Source of the DNA: Actimicrobium sp047621665 | GTDB taxonomy: Bacteria; Pseudomonadota; Gammaproteobacteria; Burkholderiales; Burkholderiaceae_D | Assembly (NCBI GenBank): GCA_047621665.1 | Contig: JBLHMB010000001.1 | Coordinates: 135,508 to 199,507 of the forward strand | DNA: 64,000 bases | Direction: 5' to 3' | Shown here: piece by piece, positions 46,739 through 55,021 of the stretch | How positions within the stretch are numbered: position 1 is the first letter of the stretch | Layout of the letters: the number at the start of each line of letters is the position of its first letter | Notes under the pieces: generated by a model | What the model was told of the DNA's origin: nothing | What the model saw: the letters and a program-made list of their open reading frames with translations, nothing else | Databases searched by the model: none | Made by a program: the position numbers and the translations under genes

Positions 46739-47353
46739 ATGTCACAACCGACTGAGCCGCAAACTGCACCGGGTGCAGCACAAGCACCAACGCCAGCGGC
46801 AGTACCACTGCGCACCAATGAATTCAACCTGGTCTGGCTCGACATGGAAATGACCGGCCTCGATCCGGAGAACGACCGCATCATTGAAGTTGCCGTTGTC
46901 GTCACCGACTCCGAGCTCAACATCCTGGGCCAGGGTCCGGTATTTGCGATTCATCAATCCGATGCGGCGCTCGATGGCATGGATGCCTGGAACAAGGGCA
47001 CACATGGACGCTCGGGTCTGATCGAGCGGGTCAAAGCCTCGACGGTGACCGAAGCCGAAGCCGAAGCGGCGCTGATTACGTTCCTGAAAGATTTCGTACC
47101 TGCCGGCAAATCGCCGATGTGCGGCAATTCGATTTGCCAGGACCGGCGCTTCATGGCGCGTGGCATGCCGAAGCTGGAAGCGTTCTTCCATTATCGTAAT
47201 CTGGATGTCTCGACGCTCAAGGAATTGTGCAAACGCTGGAAGCCGGAACTGGCCAGCGGCTTCAAGAAACACCAGAAACATACGGCATTGGCGGACATCA
47301 TTGAATCGATCGAAGAACTGCGCTACTACCGCGAGCATTTCATCAAGGTGTAA
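46739..47353 (+). CDS. orn: Oligoribonuclease
   Basis: Degrades very short RNA (chiefly dinucleotides, including pGpG from cyclic di-GMP breakdown) and completes mRNA decay. The 204-residue protein has the DEDD exonuclease residues: LVWLDMEMTGLD, the CGNSICQDRRF segment and the C-terminal HTALADIIESI with YYREHF. GAAGGGA precedes the chosen ATG (MSQPTEP). An Ala/Pro-rich N-terminal tail of about 30 residues is longer than usual. It would clear the product of the EAL protein encoded at 35552. Confidence 0.95.
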   Translation: MSQPTEPQTAPGAAQAPTPAAVPLRTNEFNLVWLDMEMTGLDPENDRIIEVAVVVTDSELNILGQGPVFAIHQSDAALDGMDAWNKGTHGRSGLIERVKASTVTEAEAEAALITFLKDFVPAGKSPMCGNSICQDRRFMARGMPKLEAFFHYRNLDVSTLKELCKRWKPELASGFKKHQKHTALADIIESIEELRYYREHFIKV

Positions 47354-47457
47354 AGTCGATGAATGTGAGGTCCGGTGGGCACGCTGTTGTGCCCACGCGA
47401 GCGCCCGTCGCCGCAGGACAAGCGCACCCGATTGACGGTTTTTCAGCAAGGAGAATC

Positions 47458-48663
47458 ATGTTCACTCAAGCCTTTATCTGCGATGCGATTCGCACCCCCT
47501 TCGGCCGCTACGGCGGCAGTCTCTCCACTATCCGTACCGATGACCTCGGCGCCATTCCACTGGCCGCGCTGATGGTGCGCAATCCGTCGGTCGATTGGGA
47601 GCAAGTCAATGACGTGCTATTTGGTTGTGCCAATCAGGCCGGTGAAGATAACCGCAACGTCGCCCGCATGGCGTCGTTGCTGGCCGGCTTGCCGGTTGGC
47701 GTCTCGGGTGCCACCATCAATCGCCTGTGCGGATCGGGTCTCGATGCCATCGGTTCGGCCGCGCGCGCAATCCGCTCGGGCGATGCCAGCATGATGATTG
47801 CCGGCGGCGTCGAATCGATGAGCCGGGCACCGTTTGTGATGGGCAAGGCCGGCAGTGCTTTTGCCCGCGACACCCAACTATTCGACACCACCATCGGCTG
47901 GCGCTTTATAAATAAACTGATGAAGACCCAGTACGGGGTCGACTCGATGCCCGAGACGGCCGAAAACGTCGCCGCCGAATTCGGCATCGACCGCGCCGCG
48001 CAAGACCGCATGGCGCTCAACTCGCAACGCAAGGCACTGGCGGCGCAGTTCTCCGGTTTTTTTGATGCCGAAATTACGCCTGTCACGCTGGCCCAACGTA
48101 ATGGCGAGCCGTTGATCATCACGCAAGACGAACACCCGCGCGCCACCACCGCCGAAGCGCTGGCCAAACTGAAACCGATTGTCCGTCCGGACGGTACTGT
48201 CACCGCTGGCAACGCCTCGGGGATCAACGATGGGGCGTGTGCGCTGTTGCTGGCGGACGAGCGCACCGCGCTGAAAAATGGCCTGGTACCGAAAGCCCGC
48301 GTGATTGCGATGGCAACCGCCGGCGTGCCACCGCGCATCATGGGTATCGGCCCGGCACCGGCTACGCGCAAAGTGCTGGTACATGCCGGCATGACGCTGG
48401 ATCAAATGGATGTGATCGAATTGAATGAAGCGTTTGCCGCACAGGGGTTGGCGGTCATGCGCGACCTCGGTTTGCAGGATGACGACCCGCGCGTCAATCC
48501 GAATGGCGGTGCGATTGCGCTCGGTCATCCGTTGGGCGCGTCCGGTGCTCGCTTGGTTACGACGGCGATCAACCAGTTGCATCAGACCCAGGGGCGGTAT
48601 GCTTTGTGCACGATGTGCATCGGTGTCGGGCAGGGGATTGCGCTGATCATCGAACGGGTTTGA
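47458..48663 (+). CDS. pcaF: 3-oxoadipyl-CoA / acetyl-CoA acyltransferase (thiolase)
   Basis: A 401-residue thiolase. The nucleophilic cysteine is in NRLCGSGLDAIGSA, the catalytic histidine in GGAIALGHPLGASGAR and the second cysteine in CTMCIGVGQG. The N-terminus FICDAIRTPFGRYGGSLSTIRTDDLG is typical of the PcaF (beta-ketoadipyl-CoA thiolase) branch, the last step of aromatic degradation. There are no other beta-ketoadipate genes nearby, so a general fatty-acid role cannot be excluded. AAGGAGAATC precedes the ATG. Confidence 0.88.
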   Translation: MFTQAFICDAIRTPFGRYGGSLSTIRTDDLGAIPLAALMVRNPSVDWEQVNDVLFGCANQAGEDNRNVARMASLLAGLPVGVSGATINRLCGSGLDAIGSAARAIRSGDASMMIAGGVESMSRAPFVMGKAGSAFARDTQLFDTTIGWRFINKLMKTQYGVDSMPETAENVAAEFGIDRAAQDRMALNSQRKALAAQFSGFFDAEITPVTLAQRNGEPLIITQDEHPRATTAEALAKLKPIVRPDGTVTAGNASGINDGACALLLADERTALKNGLVPKARVIAMATAGVPPRIMGIGPAPATRKVLVHAGMTLDQMDVIELNEAFAAQGLAVMRDLGLQDDDPRVNPNGGAIALGHPLGASGARLVTTAINQLHQTQGRYALCTMCIGVGQGIALIIERV

Positions 48664-48685
48664 TGCGGAGGGCTTCAGTGCATTC

Positions 48686-48712
48686 GGTGCAATGCCCTTC
48701 GGTTATTGCACC
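48686..48712 (+). repeat. REP-like hairpin between pcaF and mntH, copy 2
   Basis: GGTGCAAT and ATTGCACC arms (8 base pairs) around CCCTTCGG; the 27 bases match the complement of 44098-44126 core exactly. It lies between two convergent genes. Confidence 0.75.
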
Positions 48713-48737
48713 GCCCGACCAAGCCCCCGTGTCCCGC

Positions 48738-50060
48738 TCAACCCAACCCGAACGCCTGCAACACCAGCCACACATTGGCCGCCGAGATTACCGCAAACAG
48801 CGACCATGCCAGCACCTTCAACCACGCGGCATTGACGAATCCGCCCATGATATCGACCCGCCCGGTGAGCCGCAGAAGCGGATACATGACGAACGGCAGT
48901 TGCATGCTGAGCACCACCTGACTGAGCACGAGTAAGCGGCCGACCGAGTTTTCGCCCAGCACGATTACACCAACAAAAGCCGGTACCAGCGCCAGCGCAC
49001 GGGTGATGACGCGGCGTTTCCAGCAAGCGATCTTGAGCTTCAGGAATCCTTCCATGATGACCTGCCCGGCGATGGTGCCGGTGAAGGTCGAACTTTGACC
49101 CGCAGCCAGCAAACCCAGTCCGAACAGGATGCCGGCCGCCGCCGTGCCGGCAATCGGATCGAGCAGGTGATAAGCCTGGTCGATTTCGGTGACCGAGGTA
49201 TTGCCGGTAGCATGGAAGGCCGCTGCGGCCAGTACCAGAATCGCCCCGTTGACCAGCAGCGCCAGCATCAGCGATACGACGGTATCGAGACTGGCGAAGC
49301 GGATCGCTTCGCGCCGGCTCGGCTCATCCTTGGCAACACGCCGTGTCTGCACGATTGACGAGTGCAGATACAGGTTATGCGGCATCACGGTAGCGCCGAG
49401 GATGCCGATGGCCAGATACAGCGCATCGCGGGTGGACAGCGCATCGATCGACGGGATCGCACCATGCAGCACCGCTTGCCAGTCGGGATTGATGAACACC
49501 AGCTGGGTGAACAGGCAGCCGGCAATCGTCAGGATCAGTGCCAGCACGATGGCTTCGACTTTGCGGAATCCCTGGCCCTTGAGACCGAGGATGAGCAAGG
49601 TGTCAAAGGCGGTCAGTAACACACCTACCGGCAGCGAGACGTTGATCAGCAGCTTGAACGCCAGCGCGCAACCGAGTACTTCGGCCAGATCACAGGCGAT
49701 GATGGCAATCTCGGCCAGTATCCACAGCACGAAGGCGACCGGTGGCGAATAATTCTCGCGGCACAGCACCGCCAGATCCTTGCCGCTGGCAATGCCCAGT
49801 CGCAGGCTCAGGCATTGCAGCACGATCGCGGCCAGGCTCGACAGCACCACCACGAACAGCAGGCTGTAGCCGTACACCGAACCGGCATTGATGGCGGTGG
49901 CCCAGTTGCCGGGGTCCATGTAGCCGACCGAGATCAGCAGGCCGGGACCGGCGAAGCGGGAGGCTTTTTTCCAGAACGAGTCGGTGCTGGCGACGAAGAC
50001 GCTACCGGCGACTTCGGAAGGACAAAATGGAGCAGTGGCGGTTTTGGGTAAGTGGAACAT
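48738..50060 (-). CDS. mntH: NRAMP family Mn2+/H+ transporter
   Basis: A proton-coupled importer of manganese or ferrous iron in the inner membrane. The 440-residue protein has 11 predicted spans, the metal-site DPGNW motif in VGYMDPGNWATAI (TM1) and the TM6 motif MPHNLYLHSS. The N-terminus is a 35-residue polar tail. No recognisable MntR or Fur box was found in the short upstream region. Confidence 0.93.
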   Translation of the reverse strand: MFHLPKTATAPFCPSEVAGSVFVASTDSFWKKASRFAGPGLLISVGYMDPGNWATAINAGSVYGYSLLFVVVLSSLAAIVLQCLSLRLGIASGKDLAVLCRENYSPPVAFVLWILAEIAIIACDLAEVLGCALAFKLLINVSLPVGVLLTAFDTLLILGLKGQGFRKVEAIVLALILTIAGCLFTQLVFINPDWQAVLHGAIPSIDALSTRDALYLAIGILGATVMPHNLYLHSSIVQTRRVAKDEPSRREAIRFASLDTVVSLMLALLVNGAILVLAAAAFHATGNTSVTEIDQAYHLLDPIAGTAAAGILFGLGLLAAGQSSTFTGTIAGQVIMEGFLKLKIACWKRRVITRALALVPAFVGVIVLGENSVGRLLVLSQVVLSMQLPFVMYPLLRLTGRVDIMGGFVNAAWLKVLAWSLFAVISAANVWLVLQAFGLG

Positions 50061-50143
50061 AAGAGCGGGTGGTGGTTAATTGTTGATGCGATGGACTGCA
50101 TCAGGCTGGAGTTGTACAGGTCGCCATTGACCTCTTCGGGCTG

Positions 50144-50181
50144 CAAAAAAATAGCAGCAAGGCGACCGCAGGACGGCCGCC
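50144..50181 (-). terminator. Possible terminator after the SEC-C protein gene
   Basis: On the minus strand GGCGGCCG and CGGTCGCC form an 8-pair stem (one G-U), followed nine bases later by seven T's. It separates the SEC-C gene from mntH. Confidence 0.4.
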
Positions 50182-50188
50182 GTTTGTT

Positions 50189-50878
50189 TTATCCTTCCGC
50201 GCCGCAGCACTTCTTGAACTTCTTGCCGCTGCCGCACGAGCAGTCATCGTTACGGCCGATTTTGGGCGACTCGCGTGTGACGGTTTCGACGCCGGAGGTA
50301 CGGATCGGTGCCCAGTACTTGAGGATATGCGGGATCGCCGATTCGATTTCGATGGTCATCTTGTGCGCCTTCTGCGGCGTGTCGACCAGATGCATTTCGC
50401 TCTCCTCGATCTCTTCGGCGCCAAGCAAATAGATCGGGCGCATCAGGTCGGCCAGATTCGAGGTCCAGATCGGCGCCCAGGCATCGGCGCGCAATTGCGT
50501 GCCTTCCCAGAAACCCCAGGCCCAGGCTTCGCCATCAAGCAATTGCTTGCCTTCGAACTCGAACTCGCAAAACAGCGGCTCGAATTCTTTCGGTGCGACT
50601 TCGAAGGTGATCGCGACTTCGTTCATGAAGCGCGAAATCAGGCCGACGATGTGGTCGAATTCTTTCGGGTTTTTGAAGTCCGGGCCGGTTTCGTCGGATT
50701 CGCCCCAGATCGGTGGCAGCCATTCGGCCAGCGGAACCAGTTCCGGACCGATCACGAGGGCCGTGAAATAACCGTGCAACGAGTCCATCGTCATGCAATC
50801 TTCGGCGCAACGGTCGGAAAGCAGGAATTTGTCGAGTTCGTCAAACTCTTTGTCGGACAAGGGTTGGTCGAGGTGCAT
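50189..50878 (-). CDS. UPF0149/YecA family protein with C-terminal SEC-C zinc motif
   Basis: A 229-residue cytoplasmic protein. The N-terminal two-thirds matches the UPF0149 (YgfB/YecA) fold (LDKFLLSDRCAEDCMTMDSLHGYFTALVIGP); the C-terminus is a SEC-C metal-binding motif, NDDCSCGSGKKFKKCCG, like the tail of SecA. In E. coli, YecA binds ribosomes through this kind of motif. The protein is acidic. Specific function is unknown. Confidence 0.88.
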   Translation of the reverse strand: MHLDQPLSDKEFDELDKFLLSDRCAEDCMTMDSLHGYFTALVIGPELVPLAEWLPPIWGESDETGPDFKNPKEFDHIVGLISRFMNEVAITFEVAPKEFEPLFCEFEFEGKQLLDGEAWAWGFWEGTQLRADAWAPIWTSNLADLMRPIYLLGAEEIEESEMHLVDTPQKAHKMTIEIESAIPHILKYWAPIRTSGVETVTRESPKIGRNDDCSCGSGKKFKKCCGAEG

Positions 50879-50991
50879 GGAAAGCTCCGGGAAATTGAAT
50901 GGGGCGTAGTGTATCGCCTGTATCGATCCGGTGGCTGGCCGGCATGATCAAATGCGGCCGGCCTCGCTGGCGCGGCCGTACAATGCGGACG

Positions 50992-51981
50992 ATGAACTCA
51001 ACTTTGCCTCCCTCTTTTGCCGACCTCAGCCCCGACCTGGTGCTCGACGCCCTCGATAGCATCGGCCTGCATGGCGATGGTCGCCTGCTCGCTCTGAACA
51101 GTTACGAAAACCGTGTCTACCAGATCGGCATCGACGATGGCCCGCCCGTGGTCGCCAAATTTTACCGGCCCGGTCGCTGGAGTGACGCGGCCATCCTTGA
51201 AGAACATGCCTTCGTCGAAGAACTGGTCGCACAGGAAATCCCGGTGGTATCGGCCACCCGTCTGGGCGATGGCAATAGCTTGCACAATCTCGACGGCTTT
51301 CGTTTTGCCGTGTTTGCCCGCCACGGCGGTCGCGCACCGGAACTCGAAGACCCGGCGACGCTGGAATGGATGGGCCGCTTCATCGGACGCATCCATGCGG
51401 TCGGCGCACTCAAACCTTTCATGCAACGTCCGACGCTCGACATCCACAGCTTCGGTACCGAGCCGCGTGCGTGGCTGCTCGCTCATGATTTTATTCCGCC
51501 CGAATTGCTCGCTGCCTGGCAGAGCGTGACCACGATGGCACTCGACGGCGTACGCCGTTGTTATGACCGCGCCGGCGACGTGGCCGGTCTGCGTCTGCAT
51601 GGTGATGTCCATAGCGGCAACGTACTGTGGACCGATGCCGGTCCGCATTTTGTCGATTTTGATGACAGCCGCAATGGACCGGCGATTCAGGATTTATGGA
51701 TGATGCTGTCAGGCGAGCGCGGCGACATGGTGCGGCAAATGTCGGATTTACTGGCCGGCTACGAAGACTTTTGCGCGTTCGATCCGCGCGAACTGCATCT
51801 GATCGAGGCCTTGCGCACGCTGCGCCTGCTGCATTATTCGGCCTGGCTGGCGCGGCGCTGGGAAGACCCGGCTTTCCCGGTGGCGTTCCCGTGGTTTAAC
51901 ACGCAACGTTACTGGCAGGACCGCATTCTCGAATTGCGGGAACAAGTTGCACTCATGGATGAAGCGCCGTTACGGGTGTAG
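50992..51981 (+). CDS. srkA: Stress response Ser/Thr kinase SrkA (YihE-like)
   Basis: A 329-residue kinase of the aminoglycoside-phosphotransferase-like fold; E. coli SrkA counters programmed cell death under stress. Visible motifs: LNSYENRVYQIG, the ATP-lysine in VVAKFYRPGRW, the catalytic loop LRLHGDVHSGNVLW and the metal aspartate in HFVDFDDSRNG. A TACAAT (-10-like) lies only eight bases before the ATG, so a leaderless transcript is possible. It is divergent from the SEC-C gene. Confidence 0.92.
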   Translation: MNSTLPPSFADLSPDLVLDALDSIGLHGDGRLLALNSYENRVYQIGIDDGPPVVAKFYRPGRWSDAAILEEHAFVEELVAQEIPVVSATRLGDGNSLHNLDGFRFAVFARHGGRAPELEDPATLEWMGRFIGRIHAVGALKPFMQRPTLDIHSFGTEPRAWLLAHDFIPPELLAAWQSVTTMALDGVRRCYDRAGDVAGLRLHGDVHSGNVLWTDAGPHFVDFDDSRNGPAIQDLWMMLSGERGDMVRQMSDLLAGYEDFCAFDPRELHLIEALRTLRLLHYSAWLARRWEDPAFPVAFPWFNTQRYWQDRILELREQVALMDEAPLRV

Positions 51982-52505
51982 CTGGTCCGGGCTGTCAGCA
52001 ATGGAACCGGTGCTGTGGCATCGCCATTGACCAAAGCGACCACAATCAGGTGGTTGACTTTTGAAAGGTTGACAATGAGTGCCCCAACTATTACCTCAAT
52101 GCCTGCCCGCGGGCATTCCAGCGTCCAGTCGTCTACATTGGTTAGTGCATGCCCGCACCAGTCATCAAGGGACGCGACATTGCCTGCTGTTCCCAATAAT
52201 TACGATGTGTCCGTCGTCACCATCACGACGGTGACGACCACGGATGCGAAGTTAATTCCGGTTGACAGCCTGTAGATGCATCCCCGGATGCCTGCATCAG
52301 ATAACAGGTCGTCATGCGACCCCATGCCTCGAGTCCCGGAAGTTTTACGGGCAGCCGGCTTGACGATGATGACTGTTTTGATCTCCGGGGCATTCGCTGG
52401 CGATTGTGCGGCTGCCGACACGGTTGGCTGCGATGGAACCTTTTAAATTACGGGTCCATTAATGACGGTAATCACAATGGTGTGATACCTCCAAGGAGCA
52501 CAAAA
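51982..52505. other. Gap with two small in-frame reading frames separated by a stop
   Basis: 52075-52275 (plus) could encode 66 residues (MSAPTITSMP...) with GAAAGG ahead of the ATG. After its TAG the same frame reopens at 52276 and runs to 52446; from ATG 52324 it encodes 40 residues containing a signal-peptide-like MMTVLISGAFA followed by two cysteines. These may be two microproteins, one broken gene or chance. Just before the next gene, ATCACAATGGTGTGAT (52471-52486) is a perfect 6-base inverted repeat. Confidence 0.35.
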
Positions 52506-52949
52506 ATGACCAAATTGAGCATCACTGGCAATCATGGCACGACAGTCTCATTTGAAACCGGCACGCTCGTCTCTGAGGCACTGAAAAAAGGTCTCGGCGT
52601 CGTCAAAGCCGGCGTCGCAGCGGCAGGCGACGTCGTAAAAGCGGGAGCAGAACTGGTAGAGCAATTAGCGAAGGCAGGAGTAAAAATTAAAGACGCTGCC
52701 GGTCAAGTGATTACGCCGGCAATTGAAGACCTTAAAAAGCTGGCCGCAGATGCGGCCACGTACTGTAAAGGTGCGGTAAAAGGCACGGTCAATCAGATCG
52801 CAACGCTCGTCAACGATGCCGCTAAATATTGTAAAGAGCAGGGGATAAAAGGGCTGAGCACGCTCGATCAGGTGGCCCGCTATATCAAAGACCACGGACC
52901 AACGATCACGGTCACTCCTGGCACCGCTCACACCGAAAACACGGTCTAG
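52506..52949 (+). CDS. Hypothetical Lys/Ala-rich repeat protein
   Basis: A 147-residue protein of a family I do not recognise. AAGGAG seven bases before the ATG makes expression likely. After a short beta-like N-terminus (residues 1-22) it is almost entirely amphipathic helix, rich in Lys, Ala, Gly and Val. Two internal repeats show: GVVKAGVAAA/GDVVKAGAEL near 31-50, and a 22-residue unit with AATYCKGAVKG and AAKYCKEQGIKG (Cys87 and Cys109 in equivalent positions). It has no signal peptide. Its AT-richer codon use differs from neighbours, which may mark a recently acquired or fast-evolving gene. It resembles phasins or stress-hydrophilin-like proteins in composition only. Confidence 0.7.
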   Translation: MTKLSITGNHGTTVSFETGTLVSEALKKGLGVVKAGVAAAGDVVKAGAELVEQLAKAGVKIKDAAGQVITPAIEDLKKLAADAATYCKGAVKGTVNQIATLVNDAAKYCKEQGIKGLSTLDQVARYIKDHGPTITVTPGTAHTENTV

Positions 52950-52971
52950 TCATTCTCCCGAATCTCCCGTT

Positions 52972-52997
52972 CCTGAGCCTGCTCCAGCGGGCTCAGG
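52972..52997 (+). terminator. Hairpin after the Lys/Ala-rich gene
   Basis: CCTGAGCC and GGCTCAGG form an 8-base-pair stem with a 10-base loop, 22 bases after the stop. There is no T-run, so it may protect the mRNA end and not terminate transcription. Confidence 0.35.
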
Positions 52998-53206
52998 CAC
53001 GGAAACATCCGGCTTGCCACTCCACTTCAGGATTGCGCAATCGGCACATCACAGAACACGCCTCCCTCGCTCCGTCCCTCTGCAGTACGATACCGTCACT
53101 GCGCTAGCGTCCGGCTTCCACGTACAATCAGCAGCGTTGTCAGCGAACCCGGCCATGATTCTTATCGCTGTGCGGCTACCCTCTCACTTTTCTCAAGATA
53201 CGACAC

Positions 53207-54079
53207 ATGCAAAAAATTCGATTTGCCATTCTCGGTGGCAGCGGTCTATACAACATGGATGGCTTGGAAGACCGCCATGAAGTCACGATTGACACGCCGT
53301 TCGGTGCACCATCGGATGCGATCACCATTGGCACGATCGAAGGCGTACAGGTTGCGTTCCTGGCCCGTCATGGCCGCGGCCACAGCTTGCTGCCTACTGA
53401 GATTCCTTATCGCGCCAATATCTGGGCGCTCAAGAGTCTGGGCGTCGCCTACCTGCTGTCGGTCTCGGCAGTCGGCTCGCTGCGTGAAGACATGGCACCG
53501 CGTCACATGGTGCTGCCGGACCAGTACATCGACATGACGCGCCAGCGCATCAATACGTTTTTTGGCGATGGCGCGGTGGCGCACATCAGCCTGGCGCAGC
53601 CGGTCTGCGCGGCACTGAGTCAGCTGGTCGCCGATGCGTTCGATGATGCCGGCCTGGCGGGAGCAACGCTACACCGGGGCGGCACGTATGTGTGCATCGA
53701 AGGGCCGGCCTTTTCGACACTGGCCGAATCGCAGCTCTATCGCGCCTGGGGCGCATCGGTAATCGGCATGACCAATCTGCCGGAAGCCCGGCTCGCCCGC
53801 GAAGCCGAAATCGCGTATGCCACGCTGGCGCTGGTGACCGACTTTGATTGCTGGCATACCGGCCACGCCCCGGTGACGGCCGAGATGGCGATCGGCAATA
53901 TGATGCACAACGCCGCCGGCGCCCAGCAAGTATTGCGCGCAGCCATCCGTCGGCTGGCAACGCAGGCCCCGGTGTCGCTGGCACACACGGCACTGGCACA
54001 GGCACTGGTGACGCCGGCGTCGGCGATGCCGGCTGCGACACGTGAGAAGCTGTTGCCGCTGCTGGAAAAATATCTGTAG
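53207..54079 (+). CDS. mtnP: S-methyl-5'-thioadenosine phosphorylase
   Basis: Cleaves 5'-methylthioadenosine with phosphate to adenine and 5-methylthioribose 1-phosphate. The 290-residue protein shows the phosphate-binding LGGSGLY, the RHGRGH site, YRANIWALKSLG and the purine/sugar-site motif IGMTNLPEARLAREAE typical of MTAP. It reads in the same direction as, and 72 bases ahead of, the phnD-phnE-arsS cluster. Because ArsS-type enzymes produce 5'-deoxy-5'-substituted adenosines, this enzyme might also act on such products or on 5'-deoxyadenosine; that is inference only. Confidence 0.92.
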   Translation: MQKIRFAILGGSGLYNMDGLEDRHEVTIDTPFGAPSDAITIGTIEGVQVAFLARHGRGHSLLPTEIPYRANIWALKSLGVAYLLSVSAVGSLREDMAPRHMVLPDQYIDMTRQRINTFFGDGAVAHISLAQPVCAALSQLVADAFDDAGLAGATLHRGGTYVCIEGPAFSTLAESQLYRAWGASVIGMTNLPEARLAREAEIAYATLALVTDFDCWHTGHAPVTAEMAIGNMMHNAAGAQQVLRAAIRRLATQAPVSLAHTALAQALVTPASAMPAATREKLLPLLEKYL

Positions 54080-54151
54080 CGCGACCGCGCTGTTTTAAAT
54101 TGTGTAATGCGCGCTGTCACGGCGCGACCAATTCCCATTTTGGAGTGACTC

Positions 54152-55015
54152 ATGCTGCGTCCCGTCGTCCTGTTTTTTGCTGCCGCGCTGGTTTCTAGTG
54201 GTGCCTTTGCTGTTGATACGTTGCGCCTCGGCGTCGGTCTGTTCCAGCCTGACAAGGAAAAGAACGATGCCACCTACCGTCCGCTGGCCGAGTACCTGTC
54301 GAAAAAACTCGGCAAGCCGGTCCAATTGCGCACCGTCGATAGCTGGGAAGGATTGGCCAAGTCGCTCGCCAATGGCGAAACCGATATCGCGCTGATGGGT
54401 CCGTGGGGTTATGTGCTGGCCAATAATTATTCCGGCGCGCAGGCGGTTGCGACCATTCTGTATGACGGCAAACCCGAGTACTTCGCACTGATGATCACGC
54501 ATCCCAACTCCGGGATTAACAGCCTGGCCGACCTGAAGGGACGCACCTTCGCTTTCGGTGACAAGGGTTCGACTTCGGGCTATTTGATCCCGACCCATCA
54601 GTTCCTGAAAATGGGCATTCCCGATCCTGAAAAATTCTTCAGCAAGGTGCTCTACACCAAACACCAGGCCATCGAAACGCAAGTCACGCGCGGTGAGCTC
54701 GATGCCGGTGCTGACTACGACCGCAACCGCAATGCGATGATCGAGCAGGGCTTGATCAAGGCCGCCGACAGCAAGATATTCTGGACCTCGGCACCGCTGC
54801 CCAATGATGCGGTGGCCGTTAGCGGTGACTTGATGAAAGATAAGGCATTGGTTGCGCAACTCCAGCTCGCATTGGAACAGGTTGGTGCCGAGCTCAAGAC
54901 CAACCCGGGTTTGCTGCCAGCGCATTACACCGGCTTCGTCAAAAGCGACGACAAGCTCTACAGTTCGATCCGCGACGCCGGGCTGGCAACCGGCAAGCTG
55001 CAACCGCGCAAGTAA
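54152..55015 (+). CDS. phnD: PhnD-like periplasmic substrate-binding protein
   Basis: A 287-residue exported binding protein of the phosphate/phosphite/phosphonate family. A signal peptide (cleavage after AFA) leads to the ligand-binding fold with LRLGVGLFQPDKE, DIALMGPWGYVLA and the anion-binding GDKGSTSGYLIP. It contains no cysteine, so it cannot bind arsenite as AioX-type PhnD homologues do; an oxyanion, phosphonate or pentavalent arsenic ligand remains possible. A GGAG sequence precedes the ATG. It is followed 6 bases later by a permease gene. Confidence 0.88.
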   Translation: MLRPVVLFFAAALVSSGAFAVDTLRLGVGLFQPDKEKNDATYRPLAEYLSKKLGKPVQLRTVDSWEGLAKSLANGETDIALMGPWGYVLANNYSGAQAVATILYDGKPEYFALMITHPNSGINSLADLKGRTFAFGDKGSTSGYLIPTHQFLKMGIPDPEKFFSKVLYTKHQAIETQVTRGELDAGADYDRNRNAMIEQGLIKAADSKIFWTSAPLPNDAVAVSGDLMKDKALVAQLQLALEQVGAELKTNPGLLPAHYTGFVKSDDKLYSSIRDAGLATGKLQPRK

Positions 55016-55021
55016 GCGCTG

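Noticed and set aside
52471..52486. CRP binding site before the Lys/Ala-rich gene
   Set aside because: ATCACA-N4-TGTGAT has the half sites in the wrong order and spacing for CRP, and it lies next to the ribosome-binding site.
54152..55015. PhnD-like protein as an AioX arsenite sensor
   Set aside because: AioX binds arsenite through a cysteine; this protein has none, and no sensor kinase is adjacent.
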